DNA of 64,000 bases from JADJWR01 sp964610575 (GTDB taxonomy: Bacteria; Pseudomonadota; Gammaproteobacteria; Burkholderiales; Burkholderiaceae_F), in the NCBI GenBank assembly GCA_964610575.1, contig CAZSYX010000003.1, positions 28,470-92,469 on the forward strand, written 5' to 3'. Each line of letters opens with the position of its first letter. Positions within the stretch are counted from its first letter, which is position 1. The translations under genes and the position numbers were made by a program. Below are positions 7,692 to 16,543 of the stretch, piece after piece. A model generated the notes under the pieces. That model was not told the origin of the DNA. It did not search any database and saw only the letters and a program-made list of their open reading frames with translations.

Positions 7692-8984
7692 TTGATTCCG
7701 ACATCGACGGCGCGGCTGCGTTGCCTGTTCCTGGCCGTGGCGCTGGCCGTCTGCGTGCAGGCGCCTGCCGAGGCGCAGCCGGCAGCGGCGCCGAAATCCG
7801 GCACGCCGGCAAAGCCGACCCCGCAGCGGAAGCAGCAGCTACAGGGCGAGCAGCGCCGCCTGCAGCAGCAACTGGTCCAGCTCAGGCAGCAGGTCGCTGG
7901 CGCCGAGGCCTCGCGAGCGGAGGCCGCCGATGCGCTGCGTGAATCCGAGGCGGCAATCTCCGAAGCCAACCGGCGGCTGCGCGAACTGGCCGCGGAGCGG
8001 CGGCAGGTGCAGCAGGAAATCGACACGCTGGCCGCGCGCAGCAGTGCCATCGGTGCACGACGCCTGGAGGAGGAGAAAAGCCTCGGCTTCGTCCTGCGCG
8101 GCCAATACGTGCTGGCGCGGCAGACGCCGCTGCAGCGGCTGCTCGAAGGCGCCAGTCCCGGCGAGTTGCAGCGCGAGCTGATCTACCTGGACCACCTCGC
8201 CCGCGGCCGCTCGCGCACGCTCGGCGAGTTGCGTGCGCGGGGCGAAGAGCTGGCCGAGCTGCAGGCGCAGTCGGAGATCAAGCAGCTCGAGCTGGCGGCG
8301 CTCGCCGAGGACGAGGAGCGCAACCGGGCCGAACTGCTCAAGCAGCAGGCCGCGCGCAGTCGCACGCTCGACCGCCTTGCCAGGCAGCTCGCCGGCCAGC
8401 AGCGGTCGCTGCAGAGCCTGCAGCGCGACGAGAAGCGGCTCGCCTCGCTGATTGGCGAGATCGAGAAGCTGCTCGCGGAGCAGGCGCGGCGGCAGCCGCG
8501 CGAAACGGCGCGGGCCGGCCGACCCTCGACGGGCGCCGCGCCGGCAGCAGCGGTCGACGTGCCGGTCGACAGCGACTTTGCCCAGCTGCGCGGCAAGCTC
8601 GTGCTGCCGGTGCGCGGCGAGGTGGTGGCGCGCTTCGGCAGTCCGCGACCGACCGAGGCGCAGGTCGATGCGCCGACATGGAAGGGCGTGTTCATCCGCG
8701 CCGCCCCGGGCGCCGACGTGCACGCCGTGGCCGCCGGTCGGGTGGTTTTCGCCGACTGGCTGCGCGGTTTCGGCAACCTGCTCGTGATCGATCATGGTGA
8801 AGGCTTCCTTTCCGTCTACGGCAACAATGAGTCGCTGCTCGGCGATGTCGGCGCCCGGGTCGGCGCCGGAGACCCGATTGCCACCGTGGGAAGCACCGGA
8901 GGCGCGGCCGAGGCGGGCCTATACTTCGAGCTTCGTTTCAAGGGTCGTCCGATCGACCCGCTGCGCTGGGTCCAGGCCCGCTGA
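7692..8984 (+). CDS. envC: EnvC-like murein hydrolase activator (degenerate M23 domain)
   Basis: Periplasmic protein that activates amidases at the division septum. From the TTG at 7692 the protein (430 residues) opens with a signal peptide (LRCLFLAVALAVCVQAPAEAQ), continues with a long Gln/Arg/Glu-rich coiled coil (about 40-270) and ends in a LytM/M23 fold containing GVFIRAAPGADVHAVAAGRV and GLYFELRFKGRPIDP. The zinc-ligand His of active M23 enzymes (H-x-H before FE) is Tyr here, as in E. coli EnvC, so it should activate rather than cut. The start is uncertain: an ATG at 7626 inside gpmA would add 22 basic residues; neither has a good Shine-Dalgarno. Confidence 0.88.
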   Translation: MIPTSTARLRCLFLAVALAVCVQAPAEAQPAAAPKSGTPAKPTPQRKQQLQGEQRRLQQQLVQLRQQVAGAEASRAEAADALRESEAAISEANRRLRELAAERRQVQQEIDTLAARSSAIGARRLEEEKSLGFVLRGQYVLARQTPLQRLLEGASPGELQRELIYLDHLARGRSRTLGELRARGEELAELQAQSEIKQLELAALAEDEERNRAELLKQQAARSRTLDRLARQLAGQQRSLQSLQRDEKRLASLIGEIEKLLAEQARRQPRETARAGRPSTGAAPAAAVDVPVDSDFAQLRGKLVLPVRGEVVARFGSPRPTEAQVDAPTWKGVFIRAAPGADVHAVAAGRVVFADWLRGFGNLLVIDHGEGFLSVYGNNESLLGDVGARVGAGDPIATVGSTGGAAEAGLYFELRFKGRPIDPLRWVQAR

Positions 8985-9041
8985 GACCGGAACTTCCCGG
9001 CCTTGCCGATGCCCAATGTGCGGCCTGCTTCCGGAGGTTTC

Positions 9042-10481
9042 ATGAGCGGACGTTTGCGGACTTTCGCATTGATCAGCGTCGGCGCCTTTGCGGGTGTCGC
9101 GGTCAGCCTCGGCATCTCGGCCTATGCGTTCCGCGACAGCCGCGGCCCCATCCCGCTCGAGGAGATCCGTCAGCTGACCGACGTGTTCGGCGCGATCAAG
9201 AGCCATTACGTCGAGCCGGTCGAGGACCGCAAACTGATCCAGGAAGCCATCTCCGGCATGCTCACCGGGCTGGATCCACACTCCGCATTCCTGAACGCCG
9301 ACGCGTTCAAGGACCTGCAGACCAGCACGCAGGGCGAATTCGGCGGACTGGGCATCGAAGTCGCGCCCGAGGATGGCGCGGTCCGTGTGGTGGCGCCGAT
9401 CGATGACACGCCGGCCTTCCGCGCCGGCGTCAAGGCCGGCGACCTGATCATCAAGATCGACGACACGCTGACCCGCGGCATGCCGCTTTCCGACGCGGTC
9501 AAGCTGATGCGCGGCAAGAAGGGCACCTCGGTGACGCTGACCGTGGCGCGCAAGGGCGAGGCCAAGCCGCTGGAGTTCAAGCTGGTGCGCGACGTGATCC
9601 GCACGCAGTCGGTCCGCAGCAAGGTGATCGAGCCGGGCTATGCGTTCGTGCGCATCTCGCAGTTCCAGGAGCGCACCGTCGACGATCTGGCCAAGAGTCT
9701 GACCGAGGCCTACAAGGCCGGCCCGCTGAAGGGGCTGGTGCTCGACCTGCGCAACGACCCGGGCGGCCTGCTGCACTCGGCCATCGGCGTCTCGGCGGCG
9801 TTCCTGCCCAAGGGCGCGCTGGTGGTCAGCACGGACGGCCGGATGAGCGACGCCAAGCGGCGCTTCGTCGCTTCGCCGGAGGACTACCAGCGCGGTCGCG
9901 GCGACGATGCGCTGGCCCGTCTGCCCAAGGAAGTGAAATCGGTGCCGATGGTGGTGCTGGTCAACGGCGCCAGCGCGTCGGCCTCGGAGATCGTTGCCGG
10001 CGCGCTGCAGGACCACAAGCGGGCGACCGTGATGGGTCTGCAGTCCTTCGGCAAGGGTTCGGTGCAGACGATCATTCCGCTGCGCTCAGACGGCGACCGC
10101 CCGGCGGCGATCAAGCTCACCACCGCGCGCTATTACACGCCCAGCGGCCGCTCGATCCAGGCCAAGGGCATCGAGCCCGACCTGCAGGTGGACGACACCG
10201 CGCAGGGCGGCTTCGGCGGCCTGCAGATCCGCGAGGCCGACCTGGCGCGTCACCTCGAGGAGAAGAAGGGCGCCCCGGCGGCCGCCGGGGCCGCCCGCGA
10301 CGCAGCGCCGGCCGACGCGCAGACCGAGTCGCGTGCCGAGAGCCCGGCGCCGCGGCGCTACGAGTTCGGCTCGCCGGAGGACTTTCAGCTGCAGCAGGCG
10401 ATGAATCATCTCAAGGGCCTGCCGGTCGAAACGGCGAAGAAGCCGGACAACGTCGCGACCTCGTCCAGCTCGAACCGTTGA
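9042..10481 (+). CDS. ctpA: S41 family C-terminal processing peptidase
   Basis: Periplasmic serine protease of the CtpA/Prc type, 479 residues. N-terminal membrane/signal segment (about 6-26), PDZ domain (about 85-165, with GGLGIEVAPEDG and GVKAGDLIIKIDD), and the S41 core with the Ser/Lys dyad: SASASEIVAG (catalytic Ser about 313) and SFGKGSVQT (Lys about 338). The ATG at 9042 is preceded by GGAGG at 9033-9037. The C-terminal tail (about 400-479) is Ala/Glu-rich and low complexity. The pairing with the EnvC gene upstream is a common module; CtpA proteases often control murein hydrolases. Confidence 0.95.
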   Translation: MSGRLRTFALISVGAFAGVAVSLGISAYAFRDSRGPIPLEEIRQLTDVFGAIKSHYVEPVEDRKLIQEAISGMLTGLDPHSAFLNADAFKDLQTSTQGEFGGLGIEVAPEDGAVRVVAPIDDTPAFRAGVKAGDLIIKIDDTLTRGMPLSDAVKLMRGKKGTSVTLTVARKGEAKPLEFKLVRDVIRTQSVRSKVIEPGYAFVRISQFQERTVDDLAKSLTEAYKAGPLKGLVLDLRNDPGGLLHSAIGVSAAFLPKGALVVSTDGRMSDAKRRFVASPEDYQRGRGDDALARLPKEVKSVPMVVLVNGASASASEIVAGALQDHKRATVMGLQSFGKGSVQTIIPLRSDGDRPAAIKLTTARYYTPSGRSIQAKGIEPDLQVDDTAQGGFGGLQIREADLARHLEEKKGAPAAAGAARDAAPADAQTESRAESPAPRRYEFGSPEDFQLQQAMNHLKGLPVETAKKPDNVATSSSSNR

Positions 10482-10484
10482 AGC

Positions 10485-10508
10485 GTCGCCTCCGTGCCGG
10501 CGACGCGA
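10485..10508 (+). terminator. Stem-loop after ctpA
   Basis: An 8-bp perfect inverted repeat (GCGTCGCC with GGCGACGC, 8-nt loop) begins four bases after the ctpA stop. No run of T follows, so termination strength is doubtful; it may mark the end of the gpmA-ctpA transcript before the MoeB/ThiF gene. Confidence 0.35.
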
Positions 10509-10595
10509 GCGGGGTAACGCCGCCGCAGTGCACGTGAGCGACACTGCCGGCGATGAACGCCGGATTCGGCCGTTCGCCTCTGTCGGCCACAGACG

Positions 10596-11351
10596 ATGAA
10601 CGACGACGAGCTGCTGCGCTATTCGCGCCACATCCTGCTGCAGGAGATCGGTATCGAGGGGCAGGCGCGCATCCGCGCTGCATCGGCGCTGGTCATCGGC
10701 GCCGGAGGACTCGGTTCACCCGCATCGATGTACCTGGCATCGGCCGGCATCGGCCGGCTGACCCTGGTCGATGGCGATGCGGTCGACCTGACCAATTTGC
10801 AGCGGCAGATACTGCACACCTCCGACCGCATCGGCGTCAACAAGGCGGTCTCCGGCCTGACCGCGCTGTCGGCCGTCAATCCGCAGGTGCAGCTGACCGG
10901 CGTCGGCGAGCGGGTCGGCGACGCGCGACTGCACGCGCTGGTGGCCGCTGCCGACGTGGTGCTCGACTGCACCGACAACTTCGCCACCCGGCACGCAATC
11001 AACCGCGCCTGCGTGGCGCACCGGCGGCCGCTGGTGTCCGGGGCGGCGGTCCGTTTCGACGGCCAGCTCGCCGTATTCGACCTGCGCCGGCCGGACTCCT
11101 CCTGCTATTCGTGCCTCTTTCCGGAAGGCGACGCCCAGGACGACCTGTGCGCGGTGATGGGCGTGTTCGCGCCGCTGACCGGCATCATCGGCGCCATGCA
11201 GGCCGCCGAGGCGCTGAAGCTCCTCGCGCAGGCGGGCGCGACGGTAAGCGGCCGACTGTTGATCCTGGACGCCCTGAGCATGGACGTGCGCGCGGTACGA
11301 TTCGAACGAGATCCCGATTGCGCCATCTGCCGCCCAAGCACCCGCGGCTGA
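10596..11351 (+). CDS. moeB: HesA/MoeB/ThiF family adenylyltransferase
   Basis: E1-like enzyme that adenylates the C-terminus of a ubiquitin-fold sulfur carrier (MoaD or ThiS). 251 residues: RYSRHILLQEIG, ATP-binding GAGGLGSPASMYLASAGIG, LVDGDAVDLTNLQRQ, DCTDNFATRHAIN, and two zinc-binding CxxC pairs (CYSC in the middle, CAIC near the end). There is no rhodanese domain. The sequence alone does not separate molybdopterin from thiamine function; the neighbourhood (after ctpA) is the usual betaproteobacterial site for the gene named moeB. Confidence 0.88.
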   Translation: MNDDELLRYSRHILLQEIGIEGQARIRAASALVIGAGGLGSPASMYLASAGIGRLTLVDGDAVDLTNLQRQILHTSDRIGVNKAVSGLTALSAVNPQVQLTGVGERVGDARLHALVAAADVVLDCTDNFATRHAINRACVAHRRPLVSGAAVRFDGQLAVFDLRRPDSSCYSCLFPEGDAQDDLCAVMGVFAPLTGIIGAMQAAEALKLLAQAGATVSGRLLILDALSMDVRAVRFERDPDCAICRPSTRG

Positions 11352-11393
11352 GCACGTGACGAGGCCCCTAGGTCTGCGCGTTCCGTTTTCGCC

Positions 11394-11912
11394 ATGGCTT
11401 TCCTTGCTGATCTCTATCGCCGCGCCACGCCGAGGGCGCTGCTGGCGCTGATCGTTGCGGTCGTCGTGGCGGCGATGGCCGGCGGGCTCTTCTTCCAGCA
11501 CGTCCTGCACTTGGAGCCGTGCCCGCTGTGCGTCCTGCAGCGGGTGGCGATCATCAGCGTCGGGATCTTTGCCGCGCTCGGCCTACTGACAAGCGGCGCG
11601 CGCTTCCAGCTGGTGGCGGCGGCGCTCGCAACGGTCTGTGCCCTGGTCGGCGCCGGCATCGCTGCCTGGCACAGCTGGATCCTCGTCTATCCGCCGGAGT
11701 CGATGAGCTGCGGCCGACCCTTCGAGTGGTTCCACGAAGACTTCCCGCTCGAAGCCTGGCTGCCGAAGCTGTTTGCCGGCCACGGCGACTGCCTGAAAGT
11801 CGACTGGACCTTCCTTGGGCTGGCGATCCCGAACTTGTCTCTGATCGCCTTTGCGCTGCTGATTTCCGTCACCGTGCTGGCGGCGCGGCGGGCCTGGCAG
11901 CGGCTGCGCTGA
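11394..11912 (+). CDS. dsbB: Disulfide bond formation protein B
   Basis: Inner-membrane quinone reductase that reoxidises DsbA. 172 residues with four hydrophobic segments. The first active pair is CPLC (Cys43, Cys46) just after helix 1, and the second periplasmic pair is Cys106 and Cys133, closely matching the E. coli spacing. It starts 42 bp after the MoeB/ThiF gene and converges on slmA with 19 bp between stops. Confidence 0.96.
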   Translation: MAFLADLYRRATPRALLALIVAVVVAAMAGGLFFQHVLHLEPCPLCVLQRVAIISVGIFAALGLLTSGARFQLVAAALATVCALVGAGIAAWHSWILVYPPESMSCGRPFEWFHEDFPLEAWLPKLFAGHGDCLKVDWTFLGLAIPNLSLIAFALLISVTVLAARRAWQRLR

Positions 11913-11931
11913 AGCGCCGCCGCGGTCGGGG

Positions 11932-12543
11932 CTAGACGAGCAGCGCCGGAAGCTGCGCGTCGACGCTGTCGGCCGGCAGCTTGCGGAAGCCGCTCTTGGC
12001 GAAGCGGTGCCAGCGGCCGATCACATAGGCGACGACCAGGGCCGCGCGCGAGGCAGCGTCGAAGTCCGCCGGCAGTTCCTTTTCCGTCACCGCCAGGCGG
12101 AAGCTCTGCTTCAGCGACGACTCGATGCGCTCGAACATCTGGTTCATGCGTTCCTGCAGGCGCTCGTTCTCGTTGACCAGCGCGTCGCCGATCAGCACCC
12201 GCGTCATGCCGCGGTTGGTCTGCGCGAACTCGAGCAGCATCAGTACGGTGCTGCGCGCCTGTTTCAGCCCGGAGGTCTCGCGGGCGGCGATGTCGTTGAT
12301 CAGGCCGAAGATGGTGGTCTCGATGAACTCGATCAGCCCCTCGAACATCTGCGCCTTGCTGGCGAAGTGGCGATACAGCGCGGCTTCCGACACCGACAGC
12401 CGTTCGGCGAGCGCCGCCGTGGTGACCTTCTCCCCCTTCGGATCCTCGAGCATCGACGCCAGCGTCTGCAGGATCTGCAGACGGCGCGCGCCGGGCTTGC
12501 GCCGTGTCGATTCGCCCAGCGTGGAGACCGATTCCATCTTCAT
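11932..12543 (-). CDS. slmA: Nucleoid occlusion factor SlmA (TetR family)
   Basis: TetR-fold DNA-binding protein that blocks FtsZ assembly over the nucleoid. 203 residues; the N-terminal helix-turn-helix reads TTAALAERLSVSEAALYRHF and is followed by the SlmA-like FEGLIEFIETTIF and the long effector domain. In related genomes slmA sits next to argB and a HAD nucleotidase; here sppA separates it from that pair. A 9-bp inverted repeat lies in its leader. The family assignment is firm; FtsZ regulation is inferred from homologues. Confidence 0.88.
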   Translation of the reverse strand: MKMESVSTLGESTRRKPGARRLQILQTLASMLEDPKGEKVTTAALAERLSVSEAALYRHFASKAQMFEGLIEFIETTIFGLINDIAARETSGLKQARSTVLMLLEFAQTNRGMTRVLIGDALVNENERLQERMNQMFERIESSLKQSFRLAVTEKELPADFDAASRAALVVAYVIGRWHRFAKSGFRKLPADSVDAQLPALLV

Positions 12544-12555
12544 TGTTCCCGGGTG

Positions 12556-12580
12556 GCACGGCGCAGCCGCAGCGCCGTGC
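12556..12580. repeat. Inverted repeat in slmA leader
   Basis: Perfect 9-bp arms GCACGGCGC and GCGCCGTGC around a 7-nt centre, 13 bp upstream of the slmA ATG. It could be an operator for the TetR-type protein itself or an mRNA hairpin; it does not resemble the known SlmA binding site GTGAGTACTCAC. The rest of the 240-bp slmA-sppA gap shows nothing else I can name. Confidence 0.4.
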
Positions 12581-12783
12581 GGCGGAGGAACCGCGAATGG
12601 GTGCGTTGCCCTTTGCTGCGCTGATTCATGCTCGATGACCTCTGGGAGCCAGTTCTCCGATTCTGGCCGAAGCGGGACCGACGTGGGGAGTTACTTTCGT
12701 ATTAGGTTTTGCGGATACTCGGTCCACGCCGGACCAGCGTCATCATCGGTGCCGGCCAGCCGCCGATCCCGCCGAGCGTGCCG

Positions 12784-14646
12784 TCAGTCCGGCCCGAACA
12801 GGCTTTCGGCCGAGCACAGGCAGTGCGACTGCGCAGCCAGCGGACTACGCGCGGCGTTGCGCAGCCAGCGCATATCGGAGCCGATCGACAGCATCGCATC
12901 GGGCATGACGGCGGCGCTGGGCAGCAGCAGGTTCAGCAGCGGCAGCGACGCAAGCGACGCCTCGCCGAACAGCATGCCGAGCAGGCGGTCGATGCCGCGC
13001 GGCTCGCGCTCGATGTAGGTGACGCGGAAGTCCTCGCCGAGCCCGCCGCGCTTCGCTGCGGCCTGCAGCGCTTCTCGGTAAGTGCCCAGGCGATCGATCA
13101 GCTTGTGCTCGTGCGCCTGCCGCCCGGTCCACACCCGGCCCTGCGCCAGTTCGTCCACCTGCTCGGTGGTGAGGTTGCGCGCGGTGGCGGCGCGGCCGAC
13201 GAACTCCTTGTATATGTGCGTGACACCCGTCTGCAGCAGTTCGCGTGCCCGCGGATCGAGCGGGCGGCGCGGGTCGAGCGCGCCGGCCAGCCAGGTGGTG
13301 GTCGTGCCGTGCGTGTGCAGCGACAGTTTCTCCCACGCGCGGTCCGCGGACGGGAGCAACGCGAAGACGCCGATCGAGCCGGTGATGGCGGCCGGGTCGG
13401 CGATGACCTCGTCCGCCGACATCGACACCCAGTAGCCGCCGGAGGCGGCGACGTCGCCGAAGGAAACGAGCACAGGCTTGCCGGCCTTACGGGTGACGTC
13501 CAGTTCGTGGCGGATCTGTTCGGCAGCGAAGACGCTGCCGCCCGGCGACCGAACGCGCAGCAGGACGGCCTTGATCGAGTCGTCCTCGCGGGCGCGGCGG
13601 ATCAGTTCCGCGATCGAGCGGCCGCCGACCAGTCCCTGCGGCTGGTCGCCGTCGAGCATCTCGCCGGAGGCGACCACGACGCCGACTGCATCGCCCTCCT
13701 TCTCGGGCAGGGTGCCGAGATACTGCGACAGGCCGATCTGGCGGAACGTCTTGTGCTTGGGGTCGGGCACGCCTTTCTCGATGAACATGGCGCGCAGTTC
13801 GTCGCGGGTCTTCAGCCCGTCGACCAGCTTCTCCTCGAGCGCGAGCTTGGCCGCGTCACCACCGGCGGCGGCGAAGCGCTGCGGCAGTTCGTCGATCAGC
13901 CGCGTAATGGTGCCGGCGGGCAGCTTGCGCGCCGTCTCGACCGCCGACAGGTACTGCGACCAGAGATCGCCGAGCAGCGCGACCTCGTCGCGCCGCGCAT
14001 CCTCGGACGGCTCGTTTTGCGAGAACGGCTCGACCGCGCTCTTGTAGCGGCCGACCTTGAACACATTGACGGTCACGCCGACCGACTCGAGCGCGTCGCG
14101 GTAGTAGTTCCGGTAGCCGCCGAAGCCCTGCAGGACGACGCGGCCGAACGGATGCAGCAGCACCTGGTCGGTGTGCGCGGCGAGGTAGTAGCGGCGCTGG
14201 TCGAGGATCGAGCCCCAGGCGATCACCTGCTTGCCGCTCGCCCGTACGCGACCGATCGCCGCGGCGATTTCGCGCAGCGTGGCAAGCCCGGCGCCTTCCA
14301 TGTCGTCGAGCAGGATCAGGACGCGGCCGATCTTGGGATCGGTCGCCGCGGCATCGAGTGCTGCCAGCACGTCGCGCAGCTGCGTCTCGCGCTCGCGGTC
14401 GGCCAGCGCCTGCAGCACAGTGAACCTGGCGGGCGCGCCGGTGCGCTGCTCGACGATCGGCCCCGCCAGATCGAGCACCAGCGCCGTGTTCGGGGCCAGC
14501 TTGGGACGGCTTTCGTAGAACCAGGCAGCGACGATCGCGGCGACGATGGCCAGGAACAGCAGGTTCAGCACGAGGGTGCGGAAGAAGCTGACCAGGTTCC
14601 AGATGAAGCCGAAGAATCGGCGGATCAGACCGGGGCGAGACGCCAT
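12784..14646 (-). CDS. sppA: Signal peptide peptidase SppA, 67 kDa type
   Basis: Inner-membrane serine protease that degrades cleaved signal peptides. 620 residues with one N-terminal membrane helix (about 24-42) and the tandem S49 repeats of the long form. The Ser/Lys dyad is visible as Lys202 in VGRYKSAVEPF and Ser402 in DVAASGGYW, one in each repeat, as in E. coli SppA. The C-terminal ~60 residues after YIEREPRG form a hydrophobic extension. It is the last gene of the minus-strand run argB-HAD-sppA, starting 70 bp after the HAD stop. Confidence 0.95.
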   Translation of the reverse strand: MASRPGLIRRFFGFIWNLVSFFRTLVLNLLFLAIVAAIVAAWFYESRPKLAPNTALVLDLAGPIVEQRTGAPARFTVLQALADRERETQLRDVLAALDAAATDPKIGRVLILLDDMEGAGLATLREIAAAIGRVRASGKQVIAWGSILDQRRYYLAAHTDQVLLHPFGRVVLQGFGGYRNYYRDALESVGVTVNVFKVGRYKSAVEPFSQNEPSEDARRDEVALLGDLWSQYLSAVETARKLPAGTITRLIDELPQRFAAAGGDAAKLALEEKLVDGLKTRDELRAMFIEKGVPDPKHKTFRQIGLSQYLGTLPEKEGDAVGVVVASGEMLDGDQPQGLVGGRSIAELIRRAREDDSIKAVLLRVRSPGGSVFAAEQIRHELDVTRKAGKPVLVSFGDVAASGGYWVSMSADEVIADPAAITGSIGVFALLPSADRAWEKLSLHTHGTTTTWLAGALDPRRPLDPRARELLQTGVTHIYKEFVGRAATARNLTTEQVDELAQGRVWTGRQAHEHKLIDRLGTYREALQAAAKRGGLGEDFRVTYIEREPRGIDRLLGMLFGEASLASLPLLNLLLPSAAVMPDAMLSIGSDMRWLRNAARSPLAAQSHCLCSAESLFGPD

Positions 14647-14716
14647 GTACAGCTCCGTTGACCGGGCAGATTCAGGGCCGACAGCTTACCTGCGACCGGT
14701 CGGCGGTCCCCGGCCG

Positions 14717-15484
14717 TCAGCCGCGCAGGCGGGCGCGGGCGCGGGGAAGCTCGAGCACCGAGCGCACACGAAGGCCGATGTAGCTGCCGGCCTGGCGCGA
14801 CGGACCTCGGCCGTGGCCGGTTACCAGCACGGTGCGGAAGCCGACCGCCCGCGCCGAGCGCAGGTTGGCGGCGCTGTCCTCGACAAGGACGGCCTTGCCT
14901 TGCTGGACTCGTTCGCGCGCCAGCATGTGGCGCAGCATGCTGCGCGACGGCTTGGGTCGGAAAGTGCCGTGCAGGCGCATCGTCTCGATCGTATAACGCG
15001 CCCCGAGATGCCGATCGATCGCCAGCGCTCGCACGACGGCTCTCGCGTAGCGTGCCGGCGCGTTGGTCAGCAGCACCTTGCGGCCGGGCAGGCGCGCGAA
15101 CAGACGCCCGAGGCCGCGCTCGGCGCGCAGCAGCTCGTCGACCTCGAAGTCGTGCGTTTCGTGCAGGAAGTGGTGCGCATCGACGCCGTGGTGCCGAACG
15201 AGTCCGAGCAGCGTGGCGCCGTAGCGCAGCCAGTAGTGCCGGCGCAGCCGGTCGGCTTCGGCCCGGTCGACCTGCAGGTGTCGCTCGACGTACGACGTCA
15301 TCCGCGAGTCGATCGCCCGGAATATGGCGTGCGACGCGTCGTGCAGGGTGTTGTCGAGGTCGAAGAACCAGACTGGATGTCGATCGCGTGTACGCGCCGC
15401 TTCGCGGCGCACGTGCACGCGATCGAGCGAAGATGGCGCGGCGGGCTTGGGGCGGCCCGGCGCCCGCCGCGACTTCAACTGCAC
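14717..15484 (-). CDS. HAD family hydrolase, pyrimidine 5'-nucleotidase-like
   Basis: Haloacid-dehalogenase phosphatase of the SDT1/PhnX-like pyrimidine 5'-nucleotidase subgroup. The nucleophile motif DLDNTLHD, motif II LLTNAPARYA, the motif-III lysine in FRPKPSRSML and motif IV LVEDSAANL are all present. 255 residues from the ATG at 15484. The first ~38 residues before WFFDLDNTL are Arg/Pro-rich and are partly encoded by the palindromic element at 15381-15425; homologues usually start within a few residues of the DLDNTL motif, so the N-terminus looks extended. GTG codons at 15418 and 15412, both inside the element, are alternative starts. It lies 46 bp after argB, a common betaproteobacterial pairing. 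Confidence 0.88.
   Translation of the reverse strand: MQLKSRRAPGRPKPAAPSSLDRVHVRREAARTRDRHPVWFFDLDNTLHDASHAIFRAIDSRMTSYVERHLQVDRAEADRLRRHYWLRYGATLLGLVRHHGVDAHHFLHETHDFEVDELLRAERGLGRLFARLPGRKVLLTNAPARYARAVVRALAIDRHLGARYTIETMRLHGTFRPKPSRSMLRHMLARERVQQGKAVLVEDSAANLRSARAVGFRTVLVTGHGRGPSRQAGSYIGLRVRSVLELPRARARLRG
15381..15425 (-). ncRNA. Palindromic structured element, copy 1 (HAD gene 5' end)
   Basis: On the minus strand: 9-bp outer stem (15425-15417 with 15389-15381), internal loop GCACGT (15416-15411) opposite GTAC (15393-15390), 7-bp inner stem GCGCCGC/GCGGCGC and a GAA triloop. The same arrangement, with different but still paired stems, recurs at 18101-18147. It overlaps the first codons of the HAD gene. 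It could be an mRNA structure or a REP-like DNA repeat; the conserved internal loop and GNA triloop favour RNA. Confidence 0.5.
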
Positions 15485-15530
15485 GAAAGGCGCGCTGTCG
15501 CGCGCCCGACTGGCGCGGAGGTCATCGCAG

Positions 15531-16418
15531 TCAGCGGCTCTTGATCATCGTACCGACGCCGGCGTCGGTGAGGATCTCGAGCAGCAGACAGTGGTCGACG
15601 CGGCCGTCGATGATGTGCACGGCGGTTACGCCGCTCTTGGCCGCCTCCAGTGCCGAGGAGATCTTTGGCAGCATGCCGCCGGAGATGGTGCCGTCGGCGA
15701 ACAGGTCGTCGATCTGCCGCGAGGTCAGCCCCGTGAGCAGCTTGCCGTTCTTGTCGAGCACGCCGGGCGTGTTGGTCAGCATCACCAGCTTTTCGGCCTT
15801 CAGGATCTCGGCGATCTTGCCGGCGACGACGTCGGCATTGATGTTGTAGGTCTCGCCGTCGGCGCCGAAGCCGATCGGCGAGATTACCGGGATGAAGGCG
15901 TCGTCCTGCAGCGCCTTGACCACCGCCGGGTTGATCGCCTCGATCTCGCCGACATGGCCCATGTCGTGGCTCTTGGTCGGATCGTCCTTGTCCGGCATGC
16001 GCAGCTTGCGGGCCCGGATCAGCGCGCCGTCCTTGCCGGTGAGTCCGACGGCCTGGCCGCCGAAGCTGTTGATCATCGTCACCAGCTCGCCCTGAACCTC
16101 GCCGGCCAGCACCCATTCGACGACTTCCATCGTCTCCGCATCGGTGACCCGCATGCCCTGGATGAACTGCGATTTCTTGCCGACGCGCTCCAGCGCCTCG
16201 TCGATCTGCGGCCCGCCGCCGTGCACGACCACCGGGTTCATGCCGACCAGCTTCAGCAGCACCACGTCGTGGGCGAAGCTCTCCTTCAGCTGCTGGTCGA
16301 TCATCGCGTTGCCGCCGTACTTGACCACGATGGTCTTGCCGTGGAAGCGGCGGATGTAGGGCAGCGCCTCGGACAGGATGTCGGCCTTGATCTCCGGCGT
16401 GATCTGCGAGCGATCCAT
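15531..16418 (-). CDS. argB: Acetylglutamate kinase
   Basis: Second enzyme of arginine synthesis, phosphorylating N-acetylglutamate. 295 residues of the amino-acid kinase fold: KTIVVKYGGNAM near the N-terminus, VVVHGGGPQIDEAL, VGLTGKDGALI and NINADVVAGKIAEILKAEKLVMLTNTPGV. The extended N-terminal helix (residues 1-25) is the type seen in arginine-sensitive hexameric enzymes, but inhibition cannot be read directly. First gene of argB-HAD-sppA; divergent from the small metal-binding protein gene, with 125 bp between. Confidence 0.97.
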   Translation of the reverse strand: MDRSQITPEIKADILSEALPYIRRFHGKTIVVKYGGNAMIDQQLKESFAHDVVLLKLVGMNPVVVHGGGPQIDEALERVGKKSQFIQGMRVTDAETMEVVEWVLAGEVQGELVTMINSFGGQAVGLTGKDGALIRARKLRMPDKDDPTKSHDMGHVGEIEAINPAVVKALQDDAFIPVISPIGFGADGETYNINADVVAGKIAEILKAEKLVMLTNTPGVLDKNGKLLTGLTSRQIDDLFADGTISGGMLPKISSALEAAKSGVTAVHIIDGRVDHCLLLEILTDAGVGTMIKSR

Positions 16419-16543
16419 TGACAGTCTCTTTCTTCGACTCCTGTGAGGGAAAGAAGTCTAGCAAGCGCCCTTCGCGCAATGCCGCGCCGGCACCATCACG
16501 AGTGACGACGCTCTAAGATTCACCACCTTGCGGAGACGGAGCC

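Noticed and set aside
7692..7705. TTGATTCCGACATC as a third FNR box
   Set aside because: Only the left half matches, and it is at the envC start codon, downstream of where a promoter site could act.
12709..14661. A 650-codon open frame antisense to sppA
   Set aside because: No recognisable motif; sppA has an intact catalytic dyad on the other strand.
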